A DNA stretch of 64,000 bases, taken from assembly GCA_021825925.1 (NCBI GenBank), contig JAKAFP010000008.1, positions 99,047 through 163,046 of the forward strand, written 5' to 3'. The translations under genes were made by a program, and so were the position numbers. The notes below the pieces were generated by a model. That model worked only from the letters and a program-made list of their open reading frames with translations, did no database searches and was not told the DNA's origin. The stretch is from Chloroflexota bacterium. GTDB lineage: Bacteria > Chloroflexota > Anaerolineae > Anaerolineales > Anaerolineaceae. Of the stretch, positions 18,136-26,643 are shown one piece after another (position 1 is the first letter of the stretch; every line of letters starts with the position of its first letter).

Positions 18136-19350
18136 ATGGCTTCAAGCACTTTCATGGATTCACCCAGCTACAAATTCACATCAGAATCTGTTACCGAAGG
18201 TCACCCTGATAAACTCTGCGACCAGGTTTCAGACGCCGTGTTGGACGCCTGCCTTGCGCAGGATCCTCGCAGCCGTGTCGCCTGCGAAACCGCCACCAAG
18301 ACCGGTTTCGTAATGGTACTCGGTGAGATCACCACCAACGCTTTCGTCAACTTTGACGATCTGGTACGCAATGTGGTCAAAGGCATCGGCTACGACAGCA
18401 GCGATAAAGGCTTTGATGGCAACACCTGCGCCGTGATGAGCGCCATCGCCAGCCAATCTGCCGATATTGCCCTCGGTGTGGATAAATCCTACGAGGTCAA
18501 GGGCGGCGAAGTGACCGAGCAGGAACTCAACGAGATCGGCGCCGGCGACCAGGGTATGATGTTCGGTTACGCCTGTAACGAAACCCCCACCCTGATGCCC
18601 ATGCCCATTTACCTGGCTCATAAACTGACCCGCAAGCTGGCCGAAGTGCGCAAAGCCAACGGACTGCCCTGGCTGCGCCCTGATGGAAAATCTCAAGTTA
18701 CAGTCGAATATTCCCACGGCAAACCCGTGCGTGTGGATACCGTTCTGATCTCCACCCAGCACTCCCCCGAAGTCTCGCATGCCGAGATCACCGAGGGTGT
18801 GATCGAAGAGATCATCAACACCACCATCCCCGGCGAACTGCTTGACCATCAACCCAAGATCTACGTTAACCCGACCGGCCGCTTTGTCATCGGCGGACCG
18901 ATGGGCGACGCTGGTGTTACCGGCCGCAAAATCATTGTGGATACCTACGGCGGTATGGGCCGTCACGGTGGCGGCGCCTTCTCAGGCAAAGATCCCACGA
19001 AAGTGGATCGCTCTGCTGCGTACGCCTGCCGCTGGGTTGCCAAGAACGTGGTGGCCGGTGGATTGGCCGACCGCTGCGAAATCCAGGTGGCGTATGCCAT
19101 CGGTGTAGCGCACCCCCTCAGCATCAACGTCGAGACCTTCGGCACCGGCAAGATCGCGGATGAGAAGATCGCCCAGTTGATCGCCCAGACCTTCGATCTG
19201 CGTCCCGGCGCCATTATCCGCGACCTGGACCTGCGCAAACCCATTTATCAGAAGACCGCCGCCTATGGCCACTTCGGCCGTGACGATGTTGATTTCACCT
19301 GGGAACGCACCAATAAGGCCGAAGAGCTGCGCAAACTCGCGGGACTATAA
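18136..19350 (+). CDS. metK: S-adenosylmethionine synthetase
   Basis: MetK (404 residues) makes SAM from ATP and methionine in the cytosol. Visible signatures are [19 protein letters not shown] near residues 22-40, [15 protein letters not shown] (adenine and phosphate binding) and the P-loop-like [19 protein letters not shown]. Length and domain order are normal. It has AAGGAGAT upstream and is controlled by the SAM-I riboswitch just upstream. It supplies SAM for the methyltransferases in this window. Confidence 0.98.
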   Translation: MASSTFMDSPSYKFTSESVTEGHPDKLCDQVSDAVLDACLAQDPRSRVACETATKTGFVMVLGEITTNAFVNFDDLVRNVVKGIGYDSSDKGFDGNTCAVMSAIASQSADIALGVDKSYEVKGGEVTEQELNEIGAGDQGMMFGYACNETPTLMPMPIYLAHKLTRKLAEVRKANGLPWLRPDGKSQVTVEYSHGKPVRVDTVLISTQHSPEVSHAEITEGVIEEIINTTIPGELLDHQPKIYVNPTGRFVIGGPMGDAGVTGRKIIVDTYGGMGRHGGGAFSGKDPTKVDRSAAYACRWVAKNVVAGGLADRCEIQVAYAIGVAHPLSINVETFGTGKIADEKIAQLIAQTFDLRPGAIIRDLDLRKPIYQKTAAYGHFGRDDVDFTWERTNKAEELRKLAGL

Positions 19351-19364
19351 ACCTTTTCTTATAA

Positions 19365-19406
19365 TCCCTCTCGCCGCTGTGCGGCTCGGGGACGCCAAGA
19401 TCGCGC
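19365..19406 (+). repeat. Dispersed repeat core, copy 1 (partner at 46633-46667)
   Basis: The pattern CCCTCTCGC, a small hairpin, GCTCGGGGACGCCAAGATCGCG closely matches the core at 46633-46667 (CCCTCTCGCTTCGCTCGGGG then GCGCAAAGATCGCG). The two copies are 27 kb apart in different gaps, pointing to a dispersed repeat family. Confidence 0.6.
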
Positions 19407-19447
19407 CATAAAAAACACGAAAATCACGAAAAATAAAAACCTTTTTG

Positions 19448-19480
19448 TAGGGGCGGTTCACGAACCGCCCCACATTTTTT
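19448..19480 (+). terminator. metK terminator built from a GTAGGGGC-type palindromic repeat
   Basis: GTAGGGGC opens a perfect stem with 10-base arms (19450-19459 and 19462-19471) and a 2-base loop, followed by CATTTTTTT. It works as a rho-independent terminator. Other copies of the same kind of repeat occur at 21453, 22153, 36304 and 63864. Confidence 0.85.
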
Positions 19481-19542
19481 TATTTCCAATAATAGCCCTC
19501 GTTATTGTTGTACCCTCCCGTAATTCAGAGAGATCCCTTCGC

Positions 19543-20169
19543 TTAAGGTGCGGAGGTCAGGGTTTCTGGCAAGACCGGTGTAACGTTATAGATATAGATC
19601 TGTGAGAAACCGGCCGGGTTATCCTGCCAGCCATCATTGACGGATTCATCAAAGTAATAGCCCACTCGGATGGTGTGAGGCTGGTTGACTTTCCAACCAT
19701 CCAGGGTTGCGGTGATCGAAACCGAATCTGCCTGTGTTTTGTTTTCTTCATCGTAGGGGGCCAGGTATTGGACGATCATATCGGGGGAAAAGTAATCCTG
19801 CCCGTCTATCTCAAAGATCCAATGAATGTGTGCCAGATTATCCACCATGATGGTCGGGCTGGCCGTCCACCACATGACGCGAACACGCACCGGTTTATCG
19901 TAGGGGATGCTGACATCATGGGTGCCTGCCTCCACGACCCTGCCGATCATGTCATCCAGCAAGACCACGGGCGGGCACTCCGATTCAACCGGGCAGATGC
20001 TGATCGCCAACGGCGGCTCGGGCGTGCCGGGGATTGAAGTCTCGTTGACCAAAGGGGCTGAAGTGAGGGTGGGGGTTACCACCGTGCGGACCGGGAAGCT
20101 GCAGCCCGCCAGCAGGGTGAGCATCAGAACAGCGATCAGTCTTGTAAGTAAACCTGGAATATGACGCAT
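19543..20169 (-). CDS. Lipoprotein of unknown function, paralog of 25520-26485 protein
   Basis: A 208-residue lipoprotein. The signal peptide ends in the lipobox LLAGC, followed by a short Thr/Pro/Ser-rich region, then a beta-rich domain. That domain has HWIFEIDGQDYFSPDMI, LDGWKVNQPHTIRVGYYFD and NDGWQDNPAGF. The same order of motifs appears in the lipoprotein at 25520-26485. The start is ATG 20169 with GGGAGGAAG; the frame above it starts with TTG inside that ribosome site. No enzymatic motif is seen. It may bind sugars or other surface partners. Confidence 0.65.
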   Translation of the reverse strand: MRHIPGLLTRLIAVLMLTLLAGCSFPVRTVVTPTLTSAPLVNETSIPGTPEPPLAISICPVESECPPVVLLDDMIGRVVEAGTHDVSIPYDKPVRVRVMWWTASPTIMVDNLAHIHWIFEIDGQDYFSPDMIVQYLAPYDEENKTQADSVSITATLDGWKVNQPHTIRVGYYFDESVNDGWQDNPAGFSQIYIYNVTPVLPETLTSAP

Positions 20170-20428
20170 GCTTCCTCCCAATCTAGTGATGCACCAGTAA
20201 CGACTAATGTATTGAATTAATTATCGGATCAATCATAAAGAAGTGAAATTGATTGCCTTCTGTTGCTAAATTGGATGAGGTAAGTTTTTTCATCAACCTT
20301 GATAAAAAACCTTAAACTCATTTCTGAAATCAGGTATCAATATTTTTAGTTACCCTTGCAATTAATTTTTAATCATCATATCCTTCACATAAGGATATCC
20401 TAAATAACCTTAGTTCGAAGGAAATAAT

Positions 20429-21406
20429 ATGAATAAAGAATACTTAAACAAGCTGGATAGGATCATTTGCAGCGACTATGCCAACATTGCAGGTATGGTT
20501 GTTCAAAAAAACGGCGTGACATTATATGAACAAGGCTTTAATGGATTCACTCCTTCTGATCCAATTCACGTTGCATCCGTCACAAAAAGTGTTTTCTCAG
20601 CTCTCATCGGTATAGCCCGAGATAAAGGACTATTAACCGATATAAATCGAAAGGTCCTTGATTTTTTTCCAGAATACAAGGTAATGGCGGGCGAAACCAC
20701 GATACAGAACATCACTTTAAAAGATTTGCTTACCATGACCGCCCCTTACAAATACGAAACTGAACCGTATGAAGCGTTTTTTGCCAGCCCAAATTGGGTA
20801 GAAAAAGCCCTCGACCTATTGGGCGGTAAAGGAAAGATAGGAAATTTTGTTTATTCCGCCATGGTTGGAACTCAGATTTTGTCAGGGGTGCTTGCAAGGG
20901 TAACAGGAAAACCCGTCCTCGATTTCGCGGTGGATAATTTATTCTCCCCGCTTGGAATCAAAATTGAACAAAATGTGGTATTCCATAACAAAGAAGACCA
21001 GCTCGCTTGGTTTGCGGAAAACAAAAAATCTAGCGGCTGGGTGGTTGATCCGCAAGGGATAAATACTGCTGGCTGGGGGCTAACCATGACGCCCCTGGAT
21101 ATGTCAAAAATAGGCCAGTTGTATTTAAAGGGTGGTTTATGGGATGGCAAACAGATCCTTTCAACCGAGTGGATTGAGGAAAGCACTAGTGTCCACAGCC
21201 GATGGGGTAAGCTGTTGTATGGCTATCTGTGGTGGATAATTGATGATAAAGATCGCATATTTGCCGCTTTAGGAGACGGCGGAAATGTCATATATGTAAA
21301 TACTAAAAATAATTTCGTGGTTTCGATTGCATCTCTCTTTATGCCAGTGGCAAAAGATCGAATTGAATTGATTAGAAAGGTCATCGAACCGACCTTTGAC
21401 ATTTAG
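20429..21406 (+). CDS. Serine hydrolase, beta-lactamase (class C/AmpC-like) family
   Basis: A 325-residue protein without a signal peptide. The SxxK nucleophile motif is SVTK at residues 50-53. Y142-S143-A144 occupies the position of the YxN motif, and GDGGNVIYVN near the C-terminus replaces KTG. The YSA sequence lacks the usual Asn, so the enzyme is more likely an esterase or D-aminopeptidase type than a beta-lactamase. AAGGAAAT precedes the ATG. It is flanked by a GTAGGGGC-type hairpin downstream and stands alone on its strand. Confidence 0.8.
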   Translation: MNKEYLNKLDRIICSDYANIAGMVVQKNGVTLYEQGFNGFTPSDPIHVASVTKSVFSALIGIARDKGLLTDINRKVLDFFPEYKVMAGETTIQNITLKDLLTMTAPYKYETEPYEAFFASPNWVEKALDLLGGKGKIGNFVYSAMVGTQILSGVLARVTGKPVLDFAVDNLFSPLGIKIEQNVVFHNKEDQLAWFAENKKSSGWVVDPQGINTAGWGLTMTPLDMSKIGQLYLKGGLWDGKQILSTEWIEESTSVHSRWGKLLYGYLWWIIDDKDRIFAALGDGGNVIYVNTKNNFVVSIASLFMPVAKDRIELIRKVIEPTFDI

Positions 21407-21452
21407 TCAATTAATCACATTTATCGTAGGTGTGTATCATTAAAGAGTTTCG

Positions 21453-21479
21453 TAGGGGCGGGTCGCAGACCCGCCCCTA
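21453..21479. repeat. GTAGGGGC-type palindromic repeat
   Basis: Perfect 10-base GC arms (21455-21464 and 21468-21477) with loop GCA, flanked by TA on both sides. It lies just after the serine hydrolase gene. It is not followed by a strong T-tract for several bases, so it is called a repeat rather than a terminator. Confidence 0.75.
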
Positions 21480-21544
21480 AAATGGTAATTATTTGGATTT
21501 TTGTTATTTTTTTTTTGATTTATTGTATTTGTTAATTTGAGTAT

Positions 21545-22072
21545 TTACGCCACGAAGAAGCCTGCCCAGGGCACATTAAAGCTGACGGCGACCATGAGGA
21601 AGGCGGTCAAGACCCAGAAGAGGATGAGGATGATGCGGCTGGTCTTGGAGAGCCGAATGCCGGAAAGGTCCTGTTCGAGAAAGAGCAGGGCGACACCCAT
21701 GAGCACGAGCACGATATTGGCGGCCAGTATCTCGACCACTTCGCTGGCAAAAGGTTTGCCAAAGAGGACGGGCAGGATGTACCAGAAGAACATGGTCCAA
21801 GGGGCGAGGTCCGTGAGCAGCAGGCGCGAATCAAAGAAGGATTGACGCTGCTCCTTTTGGACTTTGCGGATGAAATATTCACCCAGGCTGGCAAAAGTGA
21901 ACGCCCAGAAGGCCATTTTCATGTGCTGGACGGCGCCTTCGCTGTTGCCGGCGAAGATGACTGTGAACGGCACCGGGATCCACTCATGCAAAAAGTGGAA
22001 GACGAGAAAGAGTATCCAGAAAGCCAATAATTTTAAGAGGAAGGTCTTGGGGGTATGGGTAATGGGTTTCAT
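21545..22072 (-). CDS. Integral membrane protein of unknown function
   Basis: A 175-residue protein with about four hydrophobic segments (LLKLLAFWILFLVFHFLHEW, MAFWAFTFASLGEY, WTMFFWYILPVLFG and IVLVLMGVALLFLE, plus IILILFWVLTAFLMV near the C-terminus). The cytosolic and loop residues are charged (IRKVQKEQRQSFFD). No catalytic motif is recognisable. It lies between two GTAGGGGC-type hairpins in an otherwise lipoprotein-rich stretch. Coding is supported by codon structure and the absence of competing frames with better features. Confidence 0.6.
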   Translation of the reverse strand: MKPITHTPKTFLLKLLAFWILFLVFHFLHEWIPVPFTVIFAGNSEGAVQHMKMAFWAFTFASLGEYFIRKVQKEQRQSFFDSRLLLTDLAPWTMFFWYILPVLFGKPFASEVVEILAANIVLVLMGVALLFLEQDLSGIRLSKTSRIILILFWVLTAFLMVAVSFNVPWAGFFVA

Positions 22073-22152
22073 ATAGAAATTTTAGCATAAGAAAAATAAT
22101 TTCTCATGCACACTTGCACTGGCAGCTGGAGTCAGGGAAAAAAGCATGAATC

Positions 22153-22190
22153 GGGGCGATTCATGAATCGCCCCTTCATTTTTTGTTTTC
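22153..22190. terminator. GTAGGGGC-type hairpin with T-tracts on both sides
   Basis: Stem arms GGGGCGATTC (22153-22162) and GAATCGCCCC (22165-22174) with a 2-base loop. The plus strand continues TTCATTTTTTG; the minus strand continues toward GCTTTTTTCCC. It ends the long gene at 22222 and is a likely bidirectional terminator. Confidence 0.75.
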
Positions 22191-22221
22191 GTTTTGTGTT
22201 TTTAGTGGTTACCTTTTTTCT

Positions 22222-25200
22222 TTACTCGCTTGAACTGGGGATGGTAACCGTCATGTCTTCATAAACGCTGCCGGTAATCGAATAGGTTACCGTACCGCTG
22301 CACTCTTCAAGGTAGTTGGTTTCTTTGCCATCGGAATCGGTAGTGGACACCTCGAAAAACAGGTCAACCAGGTAGCTTGCTGTCCCTTCTTTGAACACCC
22401 AGATCGGGTTCCCGGTTGGCATACTGCCATAAGTCCACGTGCCGGCACCGGAACCACCCGCGTATTCCATCTTGGTGATCTTGATATCACCACCGACCGT
22501 ACCGTACATGGCAAACCCGAAACAACCTGCCAACGCCAACGCCATCATGCCAATGGCTATGGCGATCATCAGTCTTTGACGTTTCTTTCCCAAAGGGATG
22601 AGCCCCATACCAACCGCCGGGAACAAGACAAACACCGCCAAGATTGCCTTTTGTTGAGGAATACCTTTATTCGTCTCGATGACACCCGGAAGCGTTCGGG
22701 CGATGGTCTGAGGTAACCCGGGAATAAAGCCGGATTCATCAGAGGGTTTTGGCATGGATAATTGTCCCTGAAGACGGATGCCATCGGCCTCGGTGATGGC
22801 TGATGCTTCAAAAGTGAAATCACTTTCGGTCGTATCAGGCGGCAGACGAGAGGGCACCAGGCTCCAATCAAGCGTTTGTCCGCTGCTGTCGGTGGTCATT
22901 TCACCCATCGCTCCCAGCAAGGTGAAATAGGTGGCACCAGCCATGCCTATATTGTTGGGGTCGGTGGCTTCCTCTCCCACACCACCGGTACACTGCATGC
23001 TGCTGCTGATCAAATTCCCCGGAAAGATCACCCAGGTGCCATCCAGGTTTACCGGTTGAATTTTAGCCTTGAAGGATTCACCGCCGGCTTTGCTATACGC
23101 CACCAAGCGAACCGTCCCTACACCAGTGCCTGCCTGGATGGGTCCGATCTTTACCTGTTCGCCACCATCACTGGTAATCACATCACCGCCATCCAATCGG
23201 TACATAAATGGCACGCCCGGCTCGACCACCAGCATCAGCGGCAGCCCGGTGTACTTGCCATCCGAACCACTGGTGATCTGCAGCGGATAGGCGCCATCCG
23301 CTTCGAGGGCAGCATCTATGACCAAATTTGATCCGATTTCCGTCTTTTCCTCTTTGATCTGCGGATCTACTCCGTTATGAATGTATTTGACAAGCGCTTT
23401 ATCTGAACGCATCACTGAAATAACCTGCCCCCAGCCATCCTGGTTCTGCACGGCAGCCAAAGATATTGAAGTGTTGGCTTCTTCTGGAGAAGCTCCCAAC
23501 AGGTAGCGTGCATAATCTTCGAGATTGCTGGTCAACATTTCACGCTCGTAATTGCTGTTGAATGGATAACGTCCGCCATTAATGGCAGCTACAAAATCGG
23601 CATGTGTGATCGGGCAGCCCAGATCGCAAATGTTGACCATAACCAATTGTGCATGCACATAAAAATCCGAGGGCCACTGGTAGGGTGCACTCTGAAATGC
23701 CAACATGACATTATCGGATTTTGTGATCTTGCCATAAGTGTTCATATTATCCACGATGTATTCGGGTATCACATCCATTACCATTATCTCTGCCGATACA
23801 TCCATCCACCATTTTCGCGCGTCGCTAGCCTTGGCAATAGCCATTGAATAGACCCGGTTCTGGATCCAGTGTCCAATCTCATGCCAAATGGCTGTTCTTT
23901 CTGAGGATAATTTCGTAGGAATATCAGGAGGCAGGTAGACCACACCATTCTTGAAGTTATATTCGGGGCTGGTGTAATCGGCGCTGACCACGGCTAGCAA
24001 CGGTGAAGAAGCGGATAGGCTGGCGTTTGAGTATCCCTTGCCAGCATAAGTTTTCATGGCGGCCTCAATTTCTTTGGCCGCATTGTAGGCATCTATATGA
24101 GTCAATTTATCATCCCATGGATAAATCACCATCACCGATCCGTCTTCGTTGGATTGGCAGCGTTGAAAGATGGTCATTGCCTTCAAACTGACCGGAGTGC
24201 ACATTTTTCCGGCCTCTTCTTGAGAAATTCGATTACTGGCCAAAATAATTGATGATTCGGGAATTGAAGCGGATTCTTTCGGCGTCACAACCACAAAGAG
24301 CACACTATGGGTTTGACCGTTATCTCCCTCTGGATAGAGAACTCCCAGATCCGTGGGGCCAAGATGGGCGTTGGTGATCAGCTTGCCGTCTTTCGGTTCC
24401 TCGGCCAATAATATGGCTGCCTGCCGATCAATAATCAATAACAGCCGTGAGTTTGGATTGGCAGCTGGAAAAGTCAGCACCGCCGGACCGCTACCGTCAT
24501 TCTGACCTTCGAGAGTCACTTCATAGAATGGTGTTTCAAGCGTATAACTTTCGCTCAGTTCTTTTTCAAGCGCCCCGCCGGCAGAATAAGTGGTGAGATT
24601 CGTGACAGTATCCTCAGAAGGCAGGGTTTCGGGTGCCACTTGAAGCATGGTACCCAAGTCGTCCTGGATCTGGCCGCCGCCAGGGTTGAGGGTCAAAGTG
24701 GTTTGCTGTTCGAAATTGTAGGTTTTTGTTGTAGCAGAGGACGAGCCTCCCGCTTTAAGCAGGGCGGAAATGCCGACCACGGCGAGGGCCACCACCAAGA
24801 GACCTCCCCCAACAATGCCGATCACCCCCCACGGCGATCTCTTTTGGGTTGGAACAAATTGAGGAGGATACCCCATGACCTGCGGTGGTGCGATCACCGG
24901 CGGCGTGATGCTGACAGGAGGGGTGGAAGCCACCCACTGGCCCTGCCAAAGAACATGCCAGAGGCCGGTTCGTTCCTGCATTTGCCAGCGGTTCTGGTTT
25001 TCGTCGGTTACTTCCAGTTGGGTCAAGCACAAACGGTAATAGTCCATGGTGATCTGGCCGGCCTGGTACTGTGCCTCAAGGGCAGCGAACTGCTGCTCCG
25101 CCTGAGAAAAAGTCAATGCAGAAGGCGGATTAACCGTTTGGACGGGCGGCTGAGAGGGCATCCACTGGCCGTTGGAAAGCACATACCATTGACCGGTCAA

Positions 25201-25344
25201 TTCCTGGATCTGCCATTGTTTGCCAGATGAATCCGTGACCTGAAGTTGGATCAAGGCCTGGCGATATTGATCATACGAAATTTGGCCGGCTTTATACTGA
25301 GCATCCAATTGTCTAAATTGAGCTTCTGCCTGAAGAAAATCCAT
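22222..25344 (-). CDS. Large membrane-anchored protein with zinc-metallopeptidase motif and N-terminal repeats
   Basis: A 1040-residue protein. Two tandem modules of about 65-70 residues (near 1-65 and 80-145) each read QAEAQFRQLDAQYKAGQISY-like helices then TGQWYVLSNGQW-like; they resemble SHOCT/GYF-like modules. A transmembrane segment (WGVIGIVGGGLLVVALAVVG) follows near residue 190. The extracytoplasmic part has WHEIGHWIQNR near residue 487, an HExxH-type zinc site, with DVSAE downstream as a possible third ligand. Near residue 939 a lipobox-like LALAGCFGF sits after a second hydrophobic stretch. The start is ATG 25344 with GGGAGGG. The function is unknown, perhaps a surface protease. The HEIGH motif alone is weak evidence for activity. 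Confidence 0.65.
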   Translation of the reverse strand: MDFLQAEAQFRQLDAQYKAGQISYDQYRQALIQLQVTDSSGKQWQIQELTGQWYVLSNGQWMPSQPPVQTVNPPSALTFSQAEQQFAALEAQYQAGQITMDYYRLCLTQLEVTDENQNRWQMQERTGLWHVLWQGQWVASTPPVSITPPVIAPPQVMGYPPQFVPTQKRSPWGVIGIVGGGLLVVALAVVGISALLKAGGSSSATTKTYNFEQQTTLTLNPGGGQIQDDLGTMLQVAPETLPSEDTVTNLTTYSAGGALEKELSESYTLETPFYEVTLEGQNDGSGPAVLTFPAANPNSRLLLIIDRQAAILLAEEPKDGKLITNAHLGPTDLGVLYPEGDNGQTHSVLFVVVTPKESASIPESSIILASNRISQEEAGKMCTPVSLKAMTIFQRCQSNEDGSVMVIYPWDDKLTHIDAYNAAKEIEAAMKTYAGKGYSNASLSASSPLLAVVSADYTSPEYNFKNGVVYLPPDIPTKLSSERTAIWHEIGHWIQNRVYSMAIAKASDARKWWMDVSAEIMVMDVIPEYIVDNMNTYGKITKSDNVMLAFQSAPYQWPSDFYVHAQLVMVNICDLGCPITHADFVAAINGGRYPFNSNYEREMLTSNLEDYARYLLGASPEEANTSISLAAVQNQDGWGQVISVMRSDKALVKYIHNGVDPQIKEEKTEIGSNLVIDAALEADGAYPLQITSGSDGKYTGLPLMLVVEPGVPFMYRLDGGDVITSDGGEQVKIGPIQAGTGVGTVRLVAYSKAGGESFKAKIQPVNLDGTWVIFPGNLISSSMQCTGGVGEEATDPNNIGMAGATYFTLLGAMGEMTTDSSGQTLDWSLVPSRLPPDTTESDFTFEASAITEADGIRLQGQLSMPKPSDESGFIPGLPQTIARTLPGVIETNKGIPQQKAILAVFVLFPAVGMGLIPLGKKRQRLMIAIAIGMMALALAGCFGFAMYGTVGGDIKITKMEYAGGSGAGTWTYGSMPTGNPIWVFKEGTASYLVDLFFEVSTTDSDGKETNYLEECSGTVTYSITGSVYEDMTVTIPSSSE

Positions 25345-25460
25345 TGCGCCCTCCCATTCAATGTCTTTCAATCAATAAAGGTTTTCAGTTGTATTTATTT
25401 GAAGAATACTCATATTATATAAACCGAAAGGTAAAAAAATCCAGCCTCAATTTTCATGAA

Positions 25461-25489
25461 AAGAGTCATCCTAAAAAAGGATGACTCTT
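25461..25489 (-). terminator. Terminator of the 25520-26485 lipoprotein gene
   Basis: AAGAGTCATCC and GGATGACTCTT form a long stem with an A/T loop. On the minus strand it is followed by TTTCATG, a modest U-tract. It lies between the lipoprotein gene and the large protein gene downstream. Confidence 0.65.
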
Positions 25490-25519
25490 GAGGTCGATTA
25501 TTCTAAAAACAGATACAGG

Positions 25520-26485
25520 TTATTGGCAGTAAAACTCATGGGACTCACCGGTATTAAGGGTGCCGGAATCCGTGGCGCCGCCGCATCCACGGGCAAAATA
25601 GCTGTAACTGCCCGAGCAAACATTTAAGGTGGTCACACCAGTGGCAAGATCAAAATGGTATTTCGTCGGTCCTTTCAAATCTATGTTGACAGTGCCACCC
25701 GTGGTGTTATTGATCTCAATTGAAGAATCAACAACGCAGGGAGGGTTTGTTGGAGCCAGTGTGGGTTTCGGTGTTTTGGTGTAAGGAATGGCTGTTGGTC
25801 GCGGTGTGTTGGTACGTGTGGGGGTAGCGGTTGGAGTCGCTGTTGGTGGAATCACCGGGATGAAATTGTAGCTGGTGATGAATTCAGTCCCGGTGTCATA
25901 AACGCCCCAGCCATCATCCGCGGTTTTTTTAATGATGATGCCGATCTCCACCCGATGGGTTTCACCAATTTTCCAGCCATCCATGACTACGCCGAACCAT
26001 TTACCTGGATATTCGATGGATGGATCATTTTCGTCAGGGATGACGCCGTCTTCGATCCAATTTGGATTGAAGTAATCCTGTCCATCCACCTTGAATACCC
26101 ATTGGATGTTCGGAAGGCTTTTATCGAGCAGGGCCTGGTCAACGGTCGTCCAATCTTGCAACAGTTGGATCGGTTGGTCAATGGGAACCTTAATCGTGTT
26201 CAGATAATTTCTTGTGACAGGAATGGCAGCAATATCGTTGACCCACACTGCCTGAGGACAGGTGTCAATAAAAACGCAACCAGATAGGGATAATGGCGGC
26301 AGCGGTGTTTTGGTCGGCGTAGGGGTCACGGTGGGGGTTGGTGTGGATGTGGCGGTATTGGTGGGTGTTGGCGTTTTAGTGGCAAACAGGTTCTTTATGC
26401 CACTTGGAACCAGGCTGCAACTTAAGCCCAAAGCCAATAATAAAACAAGAAAGCCGGTGAGAAAAAGTTTCCTGACACGATTCAT
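25520..26485 (-). CDS. Lipoprotein with Thr/Pro linkers, paralog of 19543-20169 protein
   Basis: A 321-residue exported lipoprotein. A hydrophobic signal (FLVLLLALGLSCSL) is followed by a TPTPTNTATSTPTP-type linker (about 35-60). Residues about 85-215 share NIQWVFKVDGQDYFNPNWI and VMDGWKIGETHRVEI with the 208-residue lipoprotein at 19543, so the two are paralogs. A second linker (about 218-245) precedes a C-terminal domain with four Cys (CVVDSS, NVCSGS, RGCGGA, FYCQ). The extra Cys-rich domain is absent from the shorter paralog. The function is not known. Confidence 0.7.
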   Translation of the reverse strand: MNRVRKLFLTGFLVLLLALGLSCSLVPSGIKNLFATKTPTPTNTATSTPTPTVTPTPTKTPLPPLSLSGCVFIDTCPQAVWVNDIAAIPVTRNYLNTIKVPIDQPIQLLQDWTTVDQALLDKSLPNIQWVFKVDGQDYFNPNWIEDGVIPDENDPSIEYPGKWFGVVMDGWKIGETHRVEIGIIIKKTADDGWGVYDTGTEFITSYNFIPVIPPTATPTATPTRTNTPRPTAIPYTKTPKPTLAPTNPPCVVDSSIEINNTTGGTVNIDLKGPTKYHFDLATGVTTLNVCSGSYSYFARGCGGATDSGTLNTGESHEFYCQ

Positions 26486-26592
26486 AGCCCCTCCAAACTT
26501 GGTATTAAATTGTCAACAGTAATGATGAAATTATTATAGTAAGGAATGAACGCAATGCAACATTTACATTTTGCAACACTTTTTAATTTAAA

Positions 26593-26619
26593 ACCGGCAA
26601 TGACAGTTCCATTGCCGGT
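26593..26619 (-). terminator. ftsK terminator
   Basis: ACCGGCAATG and CATTGCCGGT pair as a 10-base stem. On the minus strand the stem is followed by TTTAAATTAAAAAG. It lies 25 bases beyond the FtsK stop. Confidence 0.7.
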
Positions 26620-26643
26620 ATAAATCACAAGGATGATGCGTTT

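Noticed and set aside
18229..18966. 245-residue antisense frame over metK
   Set aside because: Fully opposite the metK coding region and without features of a real protein.
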